From: Clostridium sp. HBUAS56010
Lineage (GTDB): Bacteria; Bacillota; Clostridia; Lachnospirales; Lachnospiraceae
DNA length: 64,000 bases
Reading direction: 5' to 3'
NCBI RefSeq assembly: GCF_007115105.1
Contig: NZ_SULJ01000004.1
Span: 1-64,000 of the forward strand
The position numbers and the translations under genes were made by a program. Under the pieces are notes generated by a model. The model searched no databases and was not told the origin of the DNA. It saw only the letters and a program-made list of their open reading frames with translations. Below, one piece after another: positions 8,627-16,969 of the stretch (the first letter of the stretch is position 1; every line of letters begins with the position of its first letter).

Positions 8627-9103
8627 CTACAGGATCGCTTCATTTATACTATGGTCTACCTGTTTCCAGGCGGATCCTTCTGGAACCATTGGAACGCATA
8701 TATGTGTATATTTATTATTGGTTGCCTTTTTAGCCTTTTTCCTATTTTGAAGAGTCTCTGCAGTCATTGGCAACCGTCCTGCATAATTGGTCTCTGAGCA
8801 TAGACAGGATCCAAAATAATATATATTAGTTTTCCCACTATCAATTGTTGTCATCACTGGTAACTTTCCTTTATATATCCCATGATCCTGGTCTATATCA
8901 AATAAAGAATAATCGCTCCCATATGAACAGCTAAGTTTTGATCCCCTCAGAGCATATTTCTGTTTTGATATTATCCCATTATATTGCTGGTGCATGTACA
9001 TAAGTTCAAGGTATTGCTCCTGCTGTTCTTTCTCCTTTACTTTCTTATTTCTTTTACTATCACTGACCCATACAAAATCTCCAATCTTATTAGTAGTCGA
9101 CAT
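8627..9103 (-). CDS. PAAR-like (DUF4280-type) spike-tip protein without toxin domain
   Basis: I place the start at 9103 (GGGAG five to eight bases upstream); a longer frame reaches 9154 but has no ribosome site. The protein has a short charged N-terminus, then QKYALRGSKLSCSYGSDYS, DHGIYKGKLPVMT, FGSCLCSETNYAGRLP and HICVPMVPEGSAW. These spaced Cys and Gly-Ser blocks are the DUF4280 pattern also found in the effector at 12390. It is a close relative of the protein at 23725, which lies in the CIS core. It probably caps a VgrG spike. It stands at the left edge of a duplicated block of baseplate-like genes. Confidence 0.7.
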   Translation of the reverse strand: MSTTNKIGDFVWVSDSKRNKKVKEKEQQEQYLELMYMHQQYNGIISKQKYALRGSKLSCSYGSDYSLFDIDQDHGIYKGKLPVMTTIDSGKTNIYYFGSCLCSETNYAGRLPMTAETLQNRKKAKKATNNKYTHICVPMVPEGSAWKQVDHSINEAIL

Positions 9104-9247
9104 AACATCTCCCATTCTGTTGATAAACTTCATTCTTGTATACGATAGTTTCATCTCTAATCATATAAAACACTTATTCCCTTTTTGTTAGAATCAATTT
9201 TTTCATTCTTCCCACGCCTCAGCAAGCATTCCGCATCCTATCCCTCA

Positions 9248-9787
9248 TTATTTCTTACTGTATAATTCCACCTCACACAATCCCAATCCCGTTACTCCCC
9301 GCCGAATGAGACTCTCTGCCATATTCAATGACAAAATAGTATGCCTTTTTTTGAGACCCTTAACCCAGAATAGATTCCTGTCCAGTTCAACTTTTTCTCT
9401 TTCCGCATCAAGTGTTGCAGAAATACTTTCTCCATCTTTATACTGGACTTTCTGCAGTTGTATATCATTACTTTCATCTAACACCGGCAAGTAATATAAT
9501 CTCGACTCTTTATTTAATTGATCTAACAAGATAACAATCCTAAAAAAACAATGCTCACGGTACATTTCTATTACTTCTTTTACCATCGGAGACACCAGCA
9601 AAAAGGGAAATAAAATAATGTCTGTAAAAATTGTATTTTCACAAGGTTCAATATTAAATAGTTGCCTCTCAGGTAATTTAGGAAAAGTATCAATTCGTAT
9701 ATCCCGTACATCAAATGTTCCATACCAATTTTTCAATTGGGGAGCATACTTTAGCTCCGGCGAATCCTGAATCTCAAAATATTTCAC
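9248..9787 (-). CDS. Unrecognised CIS-associated protein, paralogue of 16970-17521
   Basis: The start is a GTG at 9787, supported by AGGAG upstream and by the alignment with its paralogue (M/V-K-Y-F-x-x-Q-D-S-P-E-L-K-Y-A-P). The 179-residue soluble protein shares most motifs with 16970-17521 (FTDIILFPFLLVSPMVKEVI, ESRLYYLPVLDE, NMAESLIRRGVTGLGLCEVE), but about a third of residues differ. It is part of the duplicated block 9248-10721. The fold is unknown to me. A weak overall resemblance to Imm11 (DUF1629) proteins is possible and would need a profile search. Confidence 0.6.
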   Translation of the reverse strand: MKYFEIQDSPELKYAPQLKNWYGTFDVRDIRIDTFPKLPERQLFNIEPCENTIFTDIILFPFLLVSPMVKEVIEMYREHCFFRIVILLDQLNKESRLYYLPVLDESNDIQLQKVQYKDGESISATLDAEREKVELDRNLFWVKGLKKRHTILSLNMAESLIRRGVTGLGLCEVELYSKK

Positions 9788-9806
9788 CCAGTCAACTCCT
9801 TTCTTC

Positions 9807-10499
9807 TTAAAACAACACCATCTCGTCAAATTCCATGGTCTCCTCCACATCAATAATCCCGAAATGATGCTCCCAGAACAGAAACACCTGGTAATTAACC
9901 GGAAGGAACATATCCTGCAAAAACTCCAGTCTTTCCCGTTCTGTTTCCGTCTCTTTATGCCCCACATACACCAGGACCTGCCTTGCCGCCTCATTATTGG
10001 CATATACCATGGATTCTGGGTACATGCACCGCCTAACTTCCCTGAAAAGGTATATGGTGCTACCGCACTGGTATAGCTTTAAGATCAGACGAAGCAAACG
10101 CCGAAGCTTTTCTTTTTCAAACTGTTCTGCCACTCGTGCCGCCTGACTTCCGCACACTCCCTCCAGCAGATCCCTTAACAGAAACCGTAGGGCATATTCT
10201 TGCTTGGACAATCCCTGTCTTAAATCCAGCGGAACCAAATACTGCATGGCACAGTCAAAAAACAGTCTCCTCGACGTTTCATATCCTTCCAGATTGATAT
10301 CAAACATCTCTGCAAACTCTCTGGAGAACCGATAGAGCAGGTTCATCTCCACCTTCTTTTCTTCCAGCCCTCTGCTGTTGATTGTCTTCAGCGTTACTTC
10401 CGTATAAGGACTTCCATTCCTTGCCGGGATATATCGGATCTCCTCCCGACTGATCCCTGCTTCATCTGCTGCCAGGGCAGCTTCCCATGCGTAATTCAT
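9807..10499 (-). CDS. Unrecognised CIS baseplate-like protein, near-identical copy of 17559-18251
   Basis: A 230-residue soluble protein that differs from its copy at 17559 at only about eight positions by eye. It is helical in the middle (LRQGLSKQEYALRFLLRDLL) and ends with LFWEHHFGIIDVEETMEFDE. It starts four bases inside the end of the upstream gene fragment, as in the parent operon. The near identity, next to a clearly diverged neighbour at 9248, suggests recent duplication or gene conversion. Whether it is expressed is uncertain, as its own promoter was not found. Confidence 0.6.
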   Translation of the reverse strand: MNYAWEAALAADEAGISREEIRYIPARNGSPYTEVTLKTINSRGLEEKKVEMNLLYRFSREFAEMFDINLEGYETSRRLFFDCAMQYLVPLDLRQGLSKQEYALRFLLRDLLEGVCGSQAARVAEQFEKEKLRRLLRLILKLYQCGSTIYLFREVRRCMYPESMVYANNEAARQVLVYVGHKETETERERLEFLQDMFLPVNYQVFLFWEHHFGIIDVEETMEFDEMVLF

Positions 10500-10768
10500 T
10501 CCATTACCCCCACACAGCGATATTCACCGATTTCTAACTGTATCTGAGAAATCACGAATCGTACCATGCTGCCATTTAAGTAATGCCCTGGTTGTTTTTC
10601 CTTAAATTTCAGCAATAGTACCTTCTGGCTTTCCATAGGAAACAGTTCAGCCCGGACAAACCAGTTCATTCCCTCCACAGCGGGATAATCTCTTACATTG
10701 GTACAAATCTCATATCCTGTAATTCCTGTGATGCAATAATAGGAATCACTGTAAAATCTCGAAAACAC
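10496..10768 (-). pseudogene. C-terminal fragment of the 437-residue CIS protein
   Basis: From about 10721 down the translation matches the last 75 residues of the protein at 18248-19561 (TGYEICTNVRDYPAVEGMNW onward). To the right of about 10721 the homology stops abruptly and the frame continues for some 16 unrelated codons. This is the right border of the duplicated block. The fragment has lost 80 percent of the protein. Confidence 0.8.
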
Positions 10769-10792
10769 ACAGTTTCATCAATCTTTTTGTTC

Positions 10793-10834
10793 ATTCTCAC
10801 ATAGTGATGTATTCACACATCACTATGTGAGAAT
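10793..10834. repeat. Perfect 18-bp inverted repeat with 6-base loop
   Basis: The arms attctcacatagtgatgt (10793-10810) and its exact complement (10817-10834) flank the loop attcac. There is no T-run on either side, so a simple terminator is unlikely. It lies about 70 bases from the right border of the duplicated block, so it may be an insertion-element relic or recombination site. Confidence 0.85.
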
Positions 10835-10953
10835 ATTAAAGAAGTTCATAAATACTGAATTCTTAAAGATTCATGGTGTCATAATCCAGAAATTTAGTGT
10901 TCTTCATAGACCCATTATTGTACTGCAACTAAAATAACACAATATGAGTACAC

Positions 10954-11243
10954 TTAATTCATATAATCTGAATAACGATATATTTCCCCTGTAAGATTAT
11001 TTTCCCATGTCTGCTCTTCTTGATTCTCCCTCGTAAACCACTCTGAATGCTGATACGGTCCAGAAAAAAACCTTCCATGCTTTTTTCCGTAGAATTCAAT
11101 ATTCAAACAGACCCAACTTTTATTTTTTCGGTTTGAAGCCACCCTCTCTTTACTTTTATAATAACGATCAATAAAGCAATGCATATTAGGCTACTTAATA
11201 AAAGAATTATTATTAATAAAAAAGTGGGATTAAAAGACTCCAT
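10954..11243 (-). pseudogene. Small membrane-anchored protein, frameshifted; candidate orphan immunity
   Basis: An ATG at 11243 with AGGAG upstream begins a 46-codon frame with a strong membrane helix (P-T-F-L-L-I-I-I-L-L-L-S-S-L-I-C-I). It stops soon after the helix. A second frame (open from 11184) continues past the A-run near 11125 with a polar domain (EFYGKKHGRFFSGPYQHSEW, TGEIYRYSDYMN). One base change in the A-run would fuse both into a protein of about 95 residues. It follows a toxin-like remnant at 11303, so it may be a lost immunity protein. I do not recognise the polar domain. Confidence 0.45.
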
Positions 11244-11302
11244 AAGGTATTCTCCTACTATTATTTTATTATTATTCAAAGTATACTAATCCTTTTAAAG
11301 GC

Positions 11303-11715
11303 TCATTCTTTATAGTTGTCTAAATCCACTTCCCCCCAGCCTCCCCATGATGATACCTTTACTTTTGTTTTTTTATTCGGTTCATCTATTTCCAACTCTG
11401 TAATGGTTACCCAATGAAGCTTAAATGAATTCTCTGCATGCTTACTTCCATCTGGTTCTGTTATAGTTACGTCACTACTTCCACTCGTCCCAATAAGCAT
11501 TGCCACAGGACCCCTCAATTTTCCTCCACCCCGTTACCACATATCCTGCTGATTCTTCCTCTTTTAGGTAATACCATAATCCTTTTATTTTCATCCAGCC
11601 AAGTGCCATGTGTCCATTTTTTTCACAGCCACCTACCACCTTTGAGATAAAATAGTACCAATGATTTCTTATCTCTTTCCAACCAGTTACATCCCGCTTT
11701 TTGTGACGTTTTTAA
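11303..11715 (-). pseudogene. Remnant of a protein with cell-wall-binding repeats
   Basis: From about 11690 the minus strand reads consecutive choline/cell-wall-binding-type repeats: V-T-G-W-K-E-I-R-N-H-W-Y-Y-F, then GHMALGWMKIKGLWYYL, then GYVVTGWRKIEG. After about 11525 this frame ends and another (11303-11518, 71 codons) carries VTITEPDGSKHAENSF, LHWVTITELEI and a final SWGGWGEVDLDNY. One frameshift would join them. It stands directly after the immunity gene at 11726, in the position of the next toxin cassette. It is probably the C-terminal part of a wall-targeted toxin. Confidence 0.6.
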
Positions 11716-11725
11716 TTATTATTTT

Positions 11726-12379
11726 TTAAACCGCACGGTAATAAAGCTCATAATCAGGTATATGTTTTATACGCTTTAACTCTAAATAAGTGTCCTTATA
11801 ATACATGATTAAAGTTTCATCATCTTTAATCATAAAACACATGTCGTATCCTTTTTCCGCACTTTCCGGTATAAAAATAGTAACATAATTTCCCACAATT
11901 CCCATCTCTTTCATTGTTGGCATATAGGGGAAATATGTAGTATTATCATCTAACGGAATTGTTATTATCTCATATCTAGGATAATTAATATTTACCTCTT
12001 CGCCTTGATAATAAAAATGGCTTTTCCAAAAAGAAAATGAAAACTTTTTCCCAATAACATCACTAATGTCTTGAGTGTCTATTCTATAACATTCCCCTAC
12101 ACTCTCAGTTACCATCCATTCTCCATATAATATCTTATATCCTCTATCCGTATTAAGATTATCATAATTATGTTCTTTTAAATCAGTATTTTCTGCTAAA
12201 CCAAAGTTATTATCTCTACACACTTCTTTTTTCTCTGGGAAATCGTATGTTTCTCCTAAATTATTAGATTTAAATAGTACATTACCTTTTTGTTCTGGAA
12301 TTATTCTTGTAATTAATATGCATAAAATAATTCCTCCAATAAAACAGCCTATATTTATACATAAATTTTTTTTATTCAT
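11726..12379 (-). CDS. Putative immunity protein of the intact PAAR-lysozyme effector
   Basis: A 217-residue protein with one N-terminal membrane helix (residues 8-25) and an outer domain. The domain has YKILYGEWMVTESV, D-V-I-G-K-K-F-S-F, MGIVGNYVTIFIP, MCFMIKDDETLIMYY and YLELKRI, the pattern of the 211-residue family. It begins ten bases after the effector stop, so the pair is co-transcribed. An outer, membrane-tethered domain is the right place to neutralise a peptidoglycan hydrolase. The function is inferred from pairing and topology. Confidence 0.75.
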   Translation of the reverse strand: MNKKNLCINIGCFIGGIILCILITRIIPEQKGNVLFKSNNLGETYDFPEKKEVCRDNNFGLAENTDLKEHNYDNLNTDRGYKILYGEWMVTESVGECYRIDTQDISDVIGKKFSFSFWKSHFYYQGEEVNINYPRYEIITIPLDDNTTYFPYMPTMKEMGIVGNYVTIFIPESAEKGYDMCFMIKDDETLIMYYKDTYLELKRIKHIPDYELYYRAV

Positions 12380-12389
12380 TTATCCACCT

Positions 12390-13664
12390 TTACTTCATAA
12401 ATAAAGGATATTTTCCTTCATTAAATAAATCAACTAATTGATCAGCTCGTTTTAAATCCCCCTTAGAACCTATTAAATCTTTTATAGCTCTTTCCCAATT
12501 TGCTTTTTCAATGCTTCTTGTATTTAGCAAGTTGTCAATATCGGAACCAAGTTTATATTTATGATACCTTAAATTAACAAGCGCATCAAATTGCTCTTGC
12601 GTGGCAGAATAATTATACTTTGTGAATAAATCATTTAAAGCAGCTTCATCCATTTTAATATCACTTTTCAAAAGTTTATCTACTTCTGTCATAGTCATAT
12701 AAGTTGCTCCTGGAACTTTATATGATACTCCGTCTTTAGGAATATTGGCAGGAAGTAAAGATGCATTTTTTATGTACTTATCAACTAGAGATTTTTCTTC
12801 TTTATCTATACCGTATTCTTTTTTTGAAACATAATGTCCAAATCCAAATGTTATCCCTCCATCTGATTCCCACTTACTAGTTTTTGTGTTTTTTCTAAAA
12901 ACATAATGTGGGAATATACCCATCAATTCTTCTCCATTAAATACGCCTAATCCCCAACCTTTTAATGTAGATAATGACGTTTCATGATACTTTAACAGTT
13001 GAAAACCTTTTTCACTAATAGTCATGATTTTATATTTCCCAACTACCGTATTTTCTGGAACCTCAACCACACTTATAATCCCTCCATAAAAACAAGTCAG
13101 AAAATCACCTGTAGTAATTGCATCAACAGACTTCCCCTTTGATTCATCCCATATCTTAATTTTAGAACTCTTTGTCTTACTCCAACTTTCAGCCAACATA
13201 GGGATACATTTTTGCATCGTAGTCTTAGGTTGAGATTTCACTGTTACATTCGTTCTTTCCGGATATCCAGCAGGGACTGGCAGTTTACAACCTTCAAACG
13301 TATATATATTTTCATTTGCTTTACAGTCTGTGCAAATTCCTATAGGACTTCCATCCTTTTGCACCACCCCATGATCATGCAACATATCAAATGCTGTTAA
13401 TTTACTTCCCCCGCTGCACCATAACACAGACCCGCTTTTTACATACTTATTTTCTTTCTGAAACTGGCCATAAAATTCATAATGCCTGGCCATTAGTCCT
13501 TTGACTGTTTGTTCGTAACTTTCCACTTCACCATTCTCAGCATCTTTCCTTTGTGTATACTTTTTAATTAAATTCCCCTTAAATTTGAACTTAAAATCTC
13601 CAATAAACACAGCCTCGTTGGTAACTTTAACTCCTGGCTTAGCCACTTTCTTTTTATCCGCCAT
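12390..13664 (-). CDS. CIS effector: PAAR-like domain fused to GH24-type lysozyme
   Basis: 424 residues with AGGAG before the start. Residues 75-200 form the DUF4280 PAAR-like tip domain: K-S-G-S-V-L-W-C-S-G-G, DHGVVQKDGSPIGICTDCKA, a K-C-I-P-M block and GDFLTCFYGGIISVVEVPE. Residues 215-424 resemble T4-type lysozymes: LLKYHETS with the candidate catalytic Glu228, D-G-G-I-T-F-G-F-G-H-Y, and QEQFDALVNLRYH. The protein would ride on a VgrG spike and cut peptidoglycan. The chaperone gene lies 24 bases upstream and the immunity gene ten bases downstream. It is the only complete PAAR toxin in the window. Confidence 0.85.
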   Translation of the reverse strand: MADKKKVAKPGVKVTNEAVFIGDFKFKFKGNLIKKYTQRKDAENGEVESYEQTVKGLMARHYEFYGQFQKENKYVKSGSVLWCSGGSKLTAFDMLHDHGVVQKDGSPIGICTDCKANENIYTFEGCKLPVPAGYPERTNVTVKSQPKTTMQKCIPMLAESWSKTKSSKIKIWDESKGKSVDAITTGDFLTCFYGGIISVVEVPENTVVGKYKIMTISEKGFQLLKYHETSLSTLKGWGLGVFNGEELMGIFPHYVFRKNTKTSKWESDGGITFGFGHYVSKKEYGIDKEEKSLVDKYIKNASLLPANIPKDGVSYKVPGATYMTMTEVDKLLKSDIKMDEAALNDLFTKYNYSATQEQFDALVNLRYHKYKLGSDIDNLLNTRSIEKANWERAIKDLIGSKGDLKRADQLVDLFNEGKYPLFMK

Positions 13665-13687
13665 AATTACTCCTCCTGAAAAAACTA

Positions 13688-14260
13688 TTAAATATCCTCT
13701 TCAACAGCCATGAAGATCTTGTCCACAATCTCAATCCAGAAATCCTTATCTTTTAACTTACAGCTAAATGTGCCATGAAGTACCGTTTTTCTCAACCGGA
13801 TCAAATAAACACGATTATAGCTCTGTCCATCCAACTGGTATCCTTTGTACTCAAACCAGCTCATCTCGTTTCCCTGCTCTGTTTTGGTATCTGTCTGATT
13901 TTTAATTATGATGGAGGGATTGATATTTTCCAGGGCATTCTGGAACTGACCGCTCATAATTGCTATCTCTCCTTCTTTCAGCAAAACAGGCAATTGGTTA
14001 AAGCTAAGGTTTATGGTACTGCATAAGCTGGTTAAGATGAGATCAGGTGCCTCCAAAGAAGGATATTTTGTTTTTTTCATATCTTCCGGCATAACTGCAA
14101 ATTGATCCGGCAATGGCAGATGGATTGATAAATCTGATAATGTTACCTGTGTAAAGGTAATCAACTCCTCTCCGGCATATATACCGTCTTCTAATGTAGT
14201 ATGCTTCTGCCGTTCCAGTTTCCTTTTGGCCTCCAACAGTTCTTCGTCAAAATGTTCCAT
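13688..14260 (-). CDS. DcrB/Eag-like effector chaperone
   Basis: 190 residues, soluble, no signal. The layout LSIHLPLPDQFAVMPEDM, K-Y-P-S-L-E-A-P-D-L, S-T-I-N-L-S-F-N-Q-L, YNRVYLIRLRKTVLHGTFSC and a final I-V-D-K-I-F-M resembles the DcrB/DUF1795 fold. This is the fold of Eag chaperones, which hold PAAR effectors of T6SS before loading. Its place between VgrG and the PAAR effector is exactly that of an Eag gene. The fold assignment is from pattern only. The last codons of this gene recur at 3735, proving that it travelled with a copied effector cassette. Confidence 0.65.
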   Translation of the reverse strand: MEHFDEELLEAKRKLERQKHTTLEDGIYAGEELITFTQVTLSDLSIHLPLPDQFAVMPEDMKKTKYPSLEAPDLILTSLCSTINLSFNQLPVLLKEGEIAIMSGQFQNALENINPSIIIKNQTDTKTEQGNEMSWFEYKGYQLDGQSYNRVYLIRLRKTVLHGTFSCKLKDKDFWIEIVDKIFMAVEEDI

Positions 14261-14281
14261 TATCTTCTAGCCACCTTTCTG

Positions 14282-15553
14282 TTATCCCTGACATATATTA
14301 AGTTCATCTGGGGTATTTATGGTTATTTGTCTGGCTTTTAACCGTATCTTTCCTTCTGCTGCTATTCTCAGTTCCTTTGACGTACTTATGGAAACAGCGC
14401 TATCACTAAGGGACAATCTTTGACCGTCCCCTCTGGAGAAGCTTACATTTTCTCCTGACAGACTGATGGAATTTCCATCTGCAATATCCAGCCCCCTGTC
14501 TTTATAATAACGCCCATCTTCCTGCTCCCTGTTTAAGCAGTGTATGACAGCTCCCTCCTGTTCATTAGCACCAAAGAAATATAAAAGGGCTCTTGCTCCT
14601 GGTTCCGGCATAGCATAAAGAATATTTCCCGTTTCCGGATACCATGGAAAGAAGTACTCACCAGTATCCATTCCCTGATCTATATCCAGTTCCAGTTTTA
14701 CCAATTCCTTTTTTACTTCACTTACGGTTCCCCACAGCCCCAGACCAGCCGAATGAGTTTCATTCCGTGTGACATTCTGACATGCCACCATATTCTCAAG
14801 GATATATGTAAAAATCAGCTCTCCCTGTTCGTAACTGCCCATGACTTCCACGACTATCACATTTTGTCCCATATATGTCAACCGATCTCCAATTTTATAG
14901 TAATTCCTTTCTTTTATCTGGAAGCGAATTCCGGTTTTTCTTCCAATTGGACGTATCTGTGCAACACACTGTTCCTCTGATAGCGACGGGACCTCTTTCC
15001 CCTTCCTCATTCCAAACCATAAATTAGGTTTACCTGTTTCTATATCTGGAATAATATAATTTCCCACACCCCCTCCCAAGCGTTTTGCAAATTGCCAGGC
15101 AGTCTCTTCATAGCGGACCACCGGGCTCCCGATTTCTTTATCGGTCTCCTGGTTACGGATTACCTGTCCCCCTTCTGACTGTACTGCTTCTCTAACCACT
15201 TCCCCATAGGTCATATCCGTCTTCTGGAAAGATCTGCTGGATATCTTATGGTCCAACAGACAGGTAGCAGACATTGCCTCCAAAAATAACCTACTGGTTT
15301 TTCCTGTATCCGTTATCTGTGCATCCACAATATATCCGTGATAAACGATCTGTTCTTTTCCATCAGTTTTCAACCATATTTTTATACGGCTGCTATAGGA
15401 TTGTATTGGATTCCACTGAATGTTTCTGTCTATGTACCCCTGTAATTCAAGCAGAGCATGACAATCAGGTTTCCATGAATAGCAGAAACGCTCCACATGC
15501 AGTACCGGAATGTCTGTTTCCATCTTCAAATTTCCTGCAAGTTTTATTTCCAT
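14282..15553 (-). CDS. VgrG-like spike protein 1
   Basis: 423 residues. The first 260 are the gp27-like (phage late control D) base, with the typical V-V-R-Y-E-E-T-A-W-Q-F-A-K-R-L motif at 146-159. Residues 273-345 are a gp5-like OB fold (GTVSEVKKELVKLELD, MPEPGARALLYFF). Residues 362-420 are short beta-helix repeats (I-S-L-S-G-E-N-V-S-F, KIRLKARQITINTP). Such trimers form the central spike under the PAAR tip. It is shorter than typical Gram-negative VgrGs and has no C-terminal effector. It is 25 bases from the second VgrG gene. Confidence 0.85.
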   Translation of the reverse strand: MEIKLAGNLKMETDIPVLHVERFCYSWKPDCHALLELQGYIDRNIQWNPIQSYSSRIKIWLKTDGKEQIVYHGYIVDAQITDTGKTSRLFLEAMSATCLLDHKISSRSFQKTDMTYGEVVREAVQSEGGQVIRNQETDKEIGSPVVRYEETAWQFAKRLGGGVGNYIIPDIETGKPNLWFGMRKGKEVPSLSEEQCVAQIRPIGRKTGIRFQIKERNYYKIGDRLTYMGQNVIVVEVMGSYEQGELIFTYILENMVACQNVTRNETHSAGLGLWGTVSEVKKELVKLELDIDQGMDTGEYFFPWYPETGNILYAMPEPGARALLYFFGANEQEGAVIHCLNREQEDGRYYKDRGLDIADGNSISLSGENVSFSRGDGQRLSLSDSAVSISTSKELRIAAEGKIRLKARQITINTPDELNICQG

Positions 15554-15578
15554 TCCTTTTTCTCCCCGTCAAATAAAT

Positions 15579-16967
15579 TTACAACACAATTTTAGCTCCC
15601 TGCATTTCAATATCTCCGCCCAGATTCATTTCTGTATCCCCCTGCCTTAACCGTATTTTTTTGGACGCGCTCATATCAATAGAAGAATTAGAGGTAGATA
15701 TGTTTAAACTTCCTCCTGCCCGCACTGTCACAGAGCCTTCACTGATGATTTCAATTCCGTTTTCATCTGACAGTTCAATATACGTTCCGTCATTATTGGT
15801 CAATAAAATACGTTCCGGAGAAAGCTGGATTTCTTTGCCTTCCTTATTTCTCCAGAATTTACGTTCCGGATTCTCTCTTAACCCTGCACCGCTTTCATGG
15901 TGTGCACTGGCCACATATGCTTCCTGTTCCCTGGCTGTAGGAAAATAGAGTCGGACCGTATCTCCTGGCTCCGGCATACAGTACCAGCCAGTCCCATCCG
16001 CAGAGGAGTATACCGTGGAAAAGGAATACCAGCAGGATCCGGATTCTTCTTTATTTTCGTCACTGTGTATTTTTATCTGTACTTTTTCGTCCCTGACCTT
16101 TAACAAACTTCCTGACAGAGAAACACCGGTTATAAGGTTGTTATGAGTTTCCGGCTCCTGAAAGCCTGATCTGGTTTTCATAAAATAGGTATGATACAGT
16201 TCATTTCCTTTTATGCAGCTCTCCAGTTTCCAGATGAACAACTCCCTTCCATCTACTCTTCTTTTTTCCCCTAATTTATGGATTTCCCTGCTTTCCCAGA
16301 TATAAGACACAGTATCTTCTGGCTGGATAGAAAGGCCATGATTTTTTTTATACCAGTATTCTTTCATATTATATTGCTTTCGATACTCACATGAGGTTTC
16401 TACCTCCATTTCCTTTCTATTTGGTATTCCAAAATGGTATTTTGCTCCCTTGCTCGAACAGTCTGCAAATACCACAGTACGATTCATGGAAGCCAGCCGT
16501 CTTATGAATTCCCAATCCGTTTCCCGATATTGCATAATAAAATGTTGGATTGCCTTCCCCTGCACCTCTGTCATAATTTTTCCAGCATCTTCATATTCCC
16601 TGTTACATGTATCTAGAAGGCTGCTATAGGTTAAGTCCTGTTTCTGAAAACTCCTCACATGCTCTTCATAATCCATAAGTTGAGTTCCTGACCGAAGGCT
16701 TAGATCCACAATACAGGTTCCATCCTTTATTTCCAGACTCAACTGTTCCATAACTCCATAAAACAGAATGGACTCCTCCTCTGAAGATACTGCAACCACC
16801 TGAACCCATGTCTGTCTCCTCCCAACCTTCATATAATCTTCTTTTCGGTTAAACGGAATTCGTCCTCTTATTTCTGCCTTTGCATGCTCATTTACTTTTT
16901 GGGTGGACTTATAGTCCAAAATCTGAAGGTCTTCGAACGGGCGAATCATTAACGTTTCTTCTCTCAT
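15579..16967 (-). CDS. VgrG-like spike protein 2
   Basis: 462 residues with the same domain order as its neighbour. The gp27-like base carries IQHFIMQYRETDWEFIRRLA, the classic VgrG Y-R-E-T-D-W-E-F motif. The OB domain follows near residue 285 (G-V-S-L-S-G-S-L-L-K-V) with Y-C-M-P-E-P-G-D-T-V-R-L. The beta-helix tail spans 385-460 (ISEGSVTVRAGGSLNISTSN, M-N-L-G-G-D-I-E-M-Q-G). The two VgrGs are clearly diverged, so they may form alternative or mixed spikes. It begins two bases from the end of the gene at 16970. Confidence 0.85.
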   Translation of the reverse strand: MREETLMIRPFEDLQILDYKSTQKVNEHAKAEIRGRIPFNRKEDYMKVGRRQTWVQVVAVSSEEESILFYGVMEQLSLEIKDGTCIVDLSLRSGTQLMDYEEHVRSFQKQDLTYSSLLDTCNREYEDAGKIMTEVQGKAIQHFIMQYRETDWEFIRRLASMNRTVVFADCSSKGAKYHFGIPNRKEMEVETSCEYRKQYNMKEYWYKKNHGLSIQPEDTVSYIWESREIHKLGEKRRVDGRELFIWKLESCIKGNELYHTYFMKTRSGFQEPETHNNLITGVSLSGSLLKVRDEKVQIKIHSDENKEESGSCWYSFSTVYSSADGTGWYCMPEPGDTVRLYFPTAREQEAYVASAHHESGAGLRENPERKFWRNKEGKEIQLSPERILLTNNDGTYIELSDENGIEIISEGSVTVRAGGSLNISTSNSSIDMSASKKIRLRQGDTEMNLGGDIEMQGAKIVL

Positions 16968-16969
16968 TG

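Noticed and set aside
9788-10003. N-terminal extension of the protein at 9248
   Set aside because: The extra 72 residues are an off-frame reading of the end of the 230-residue gene; the GTG at 9787 has a ribosome site and aligns with the paralogue.
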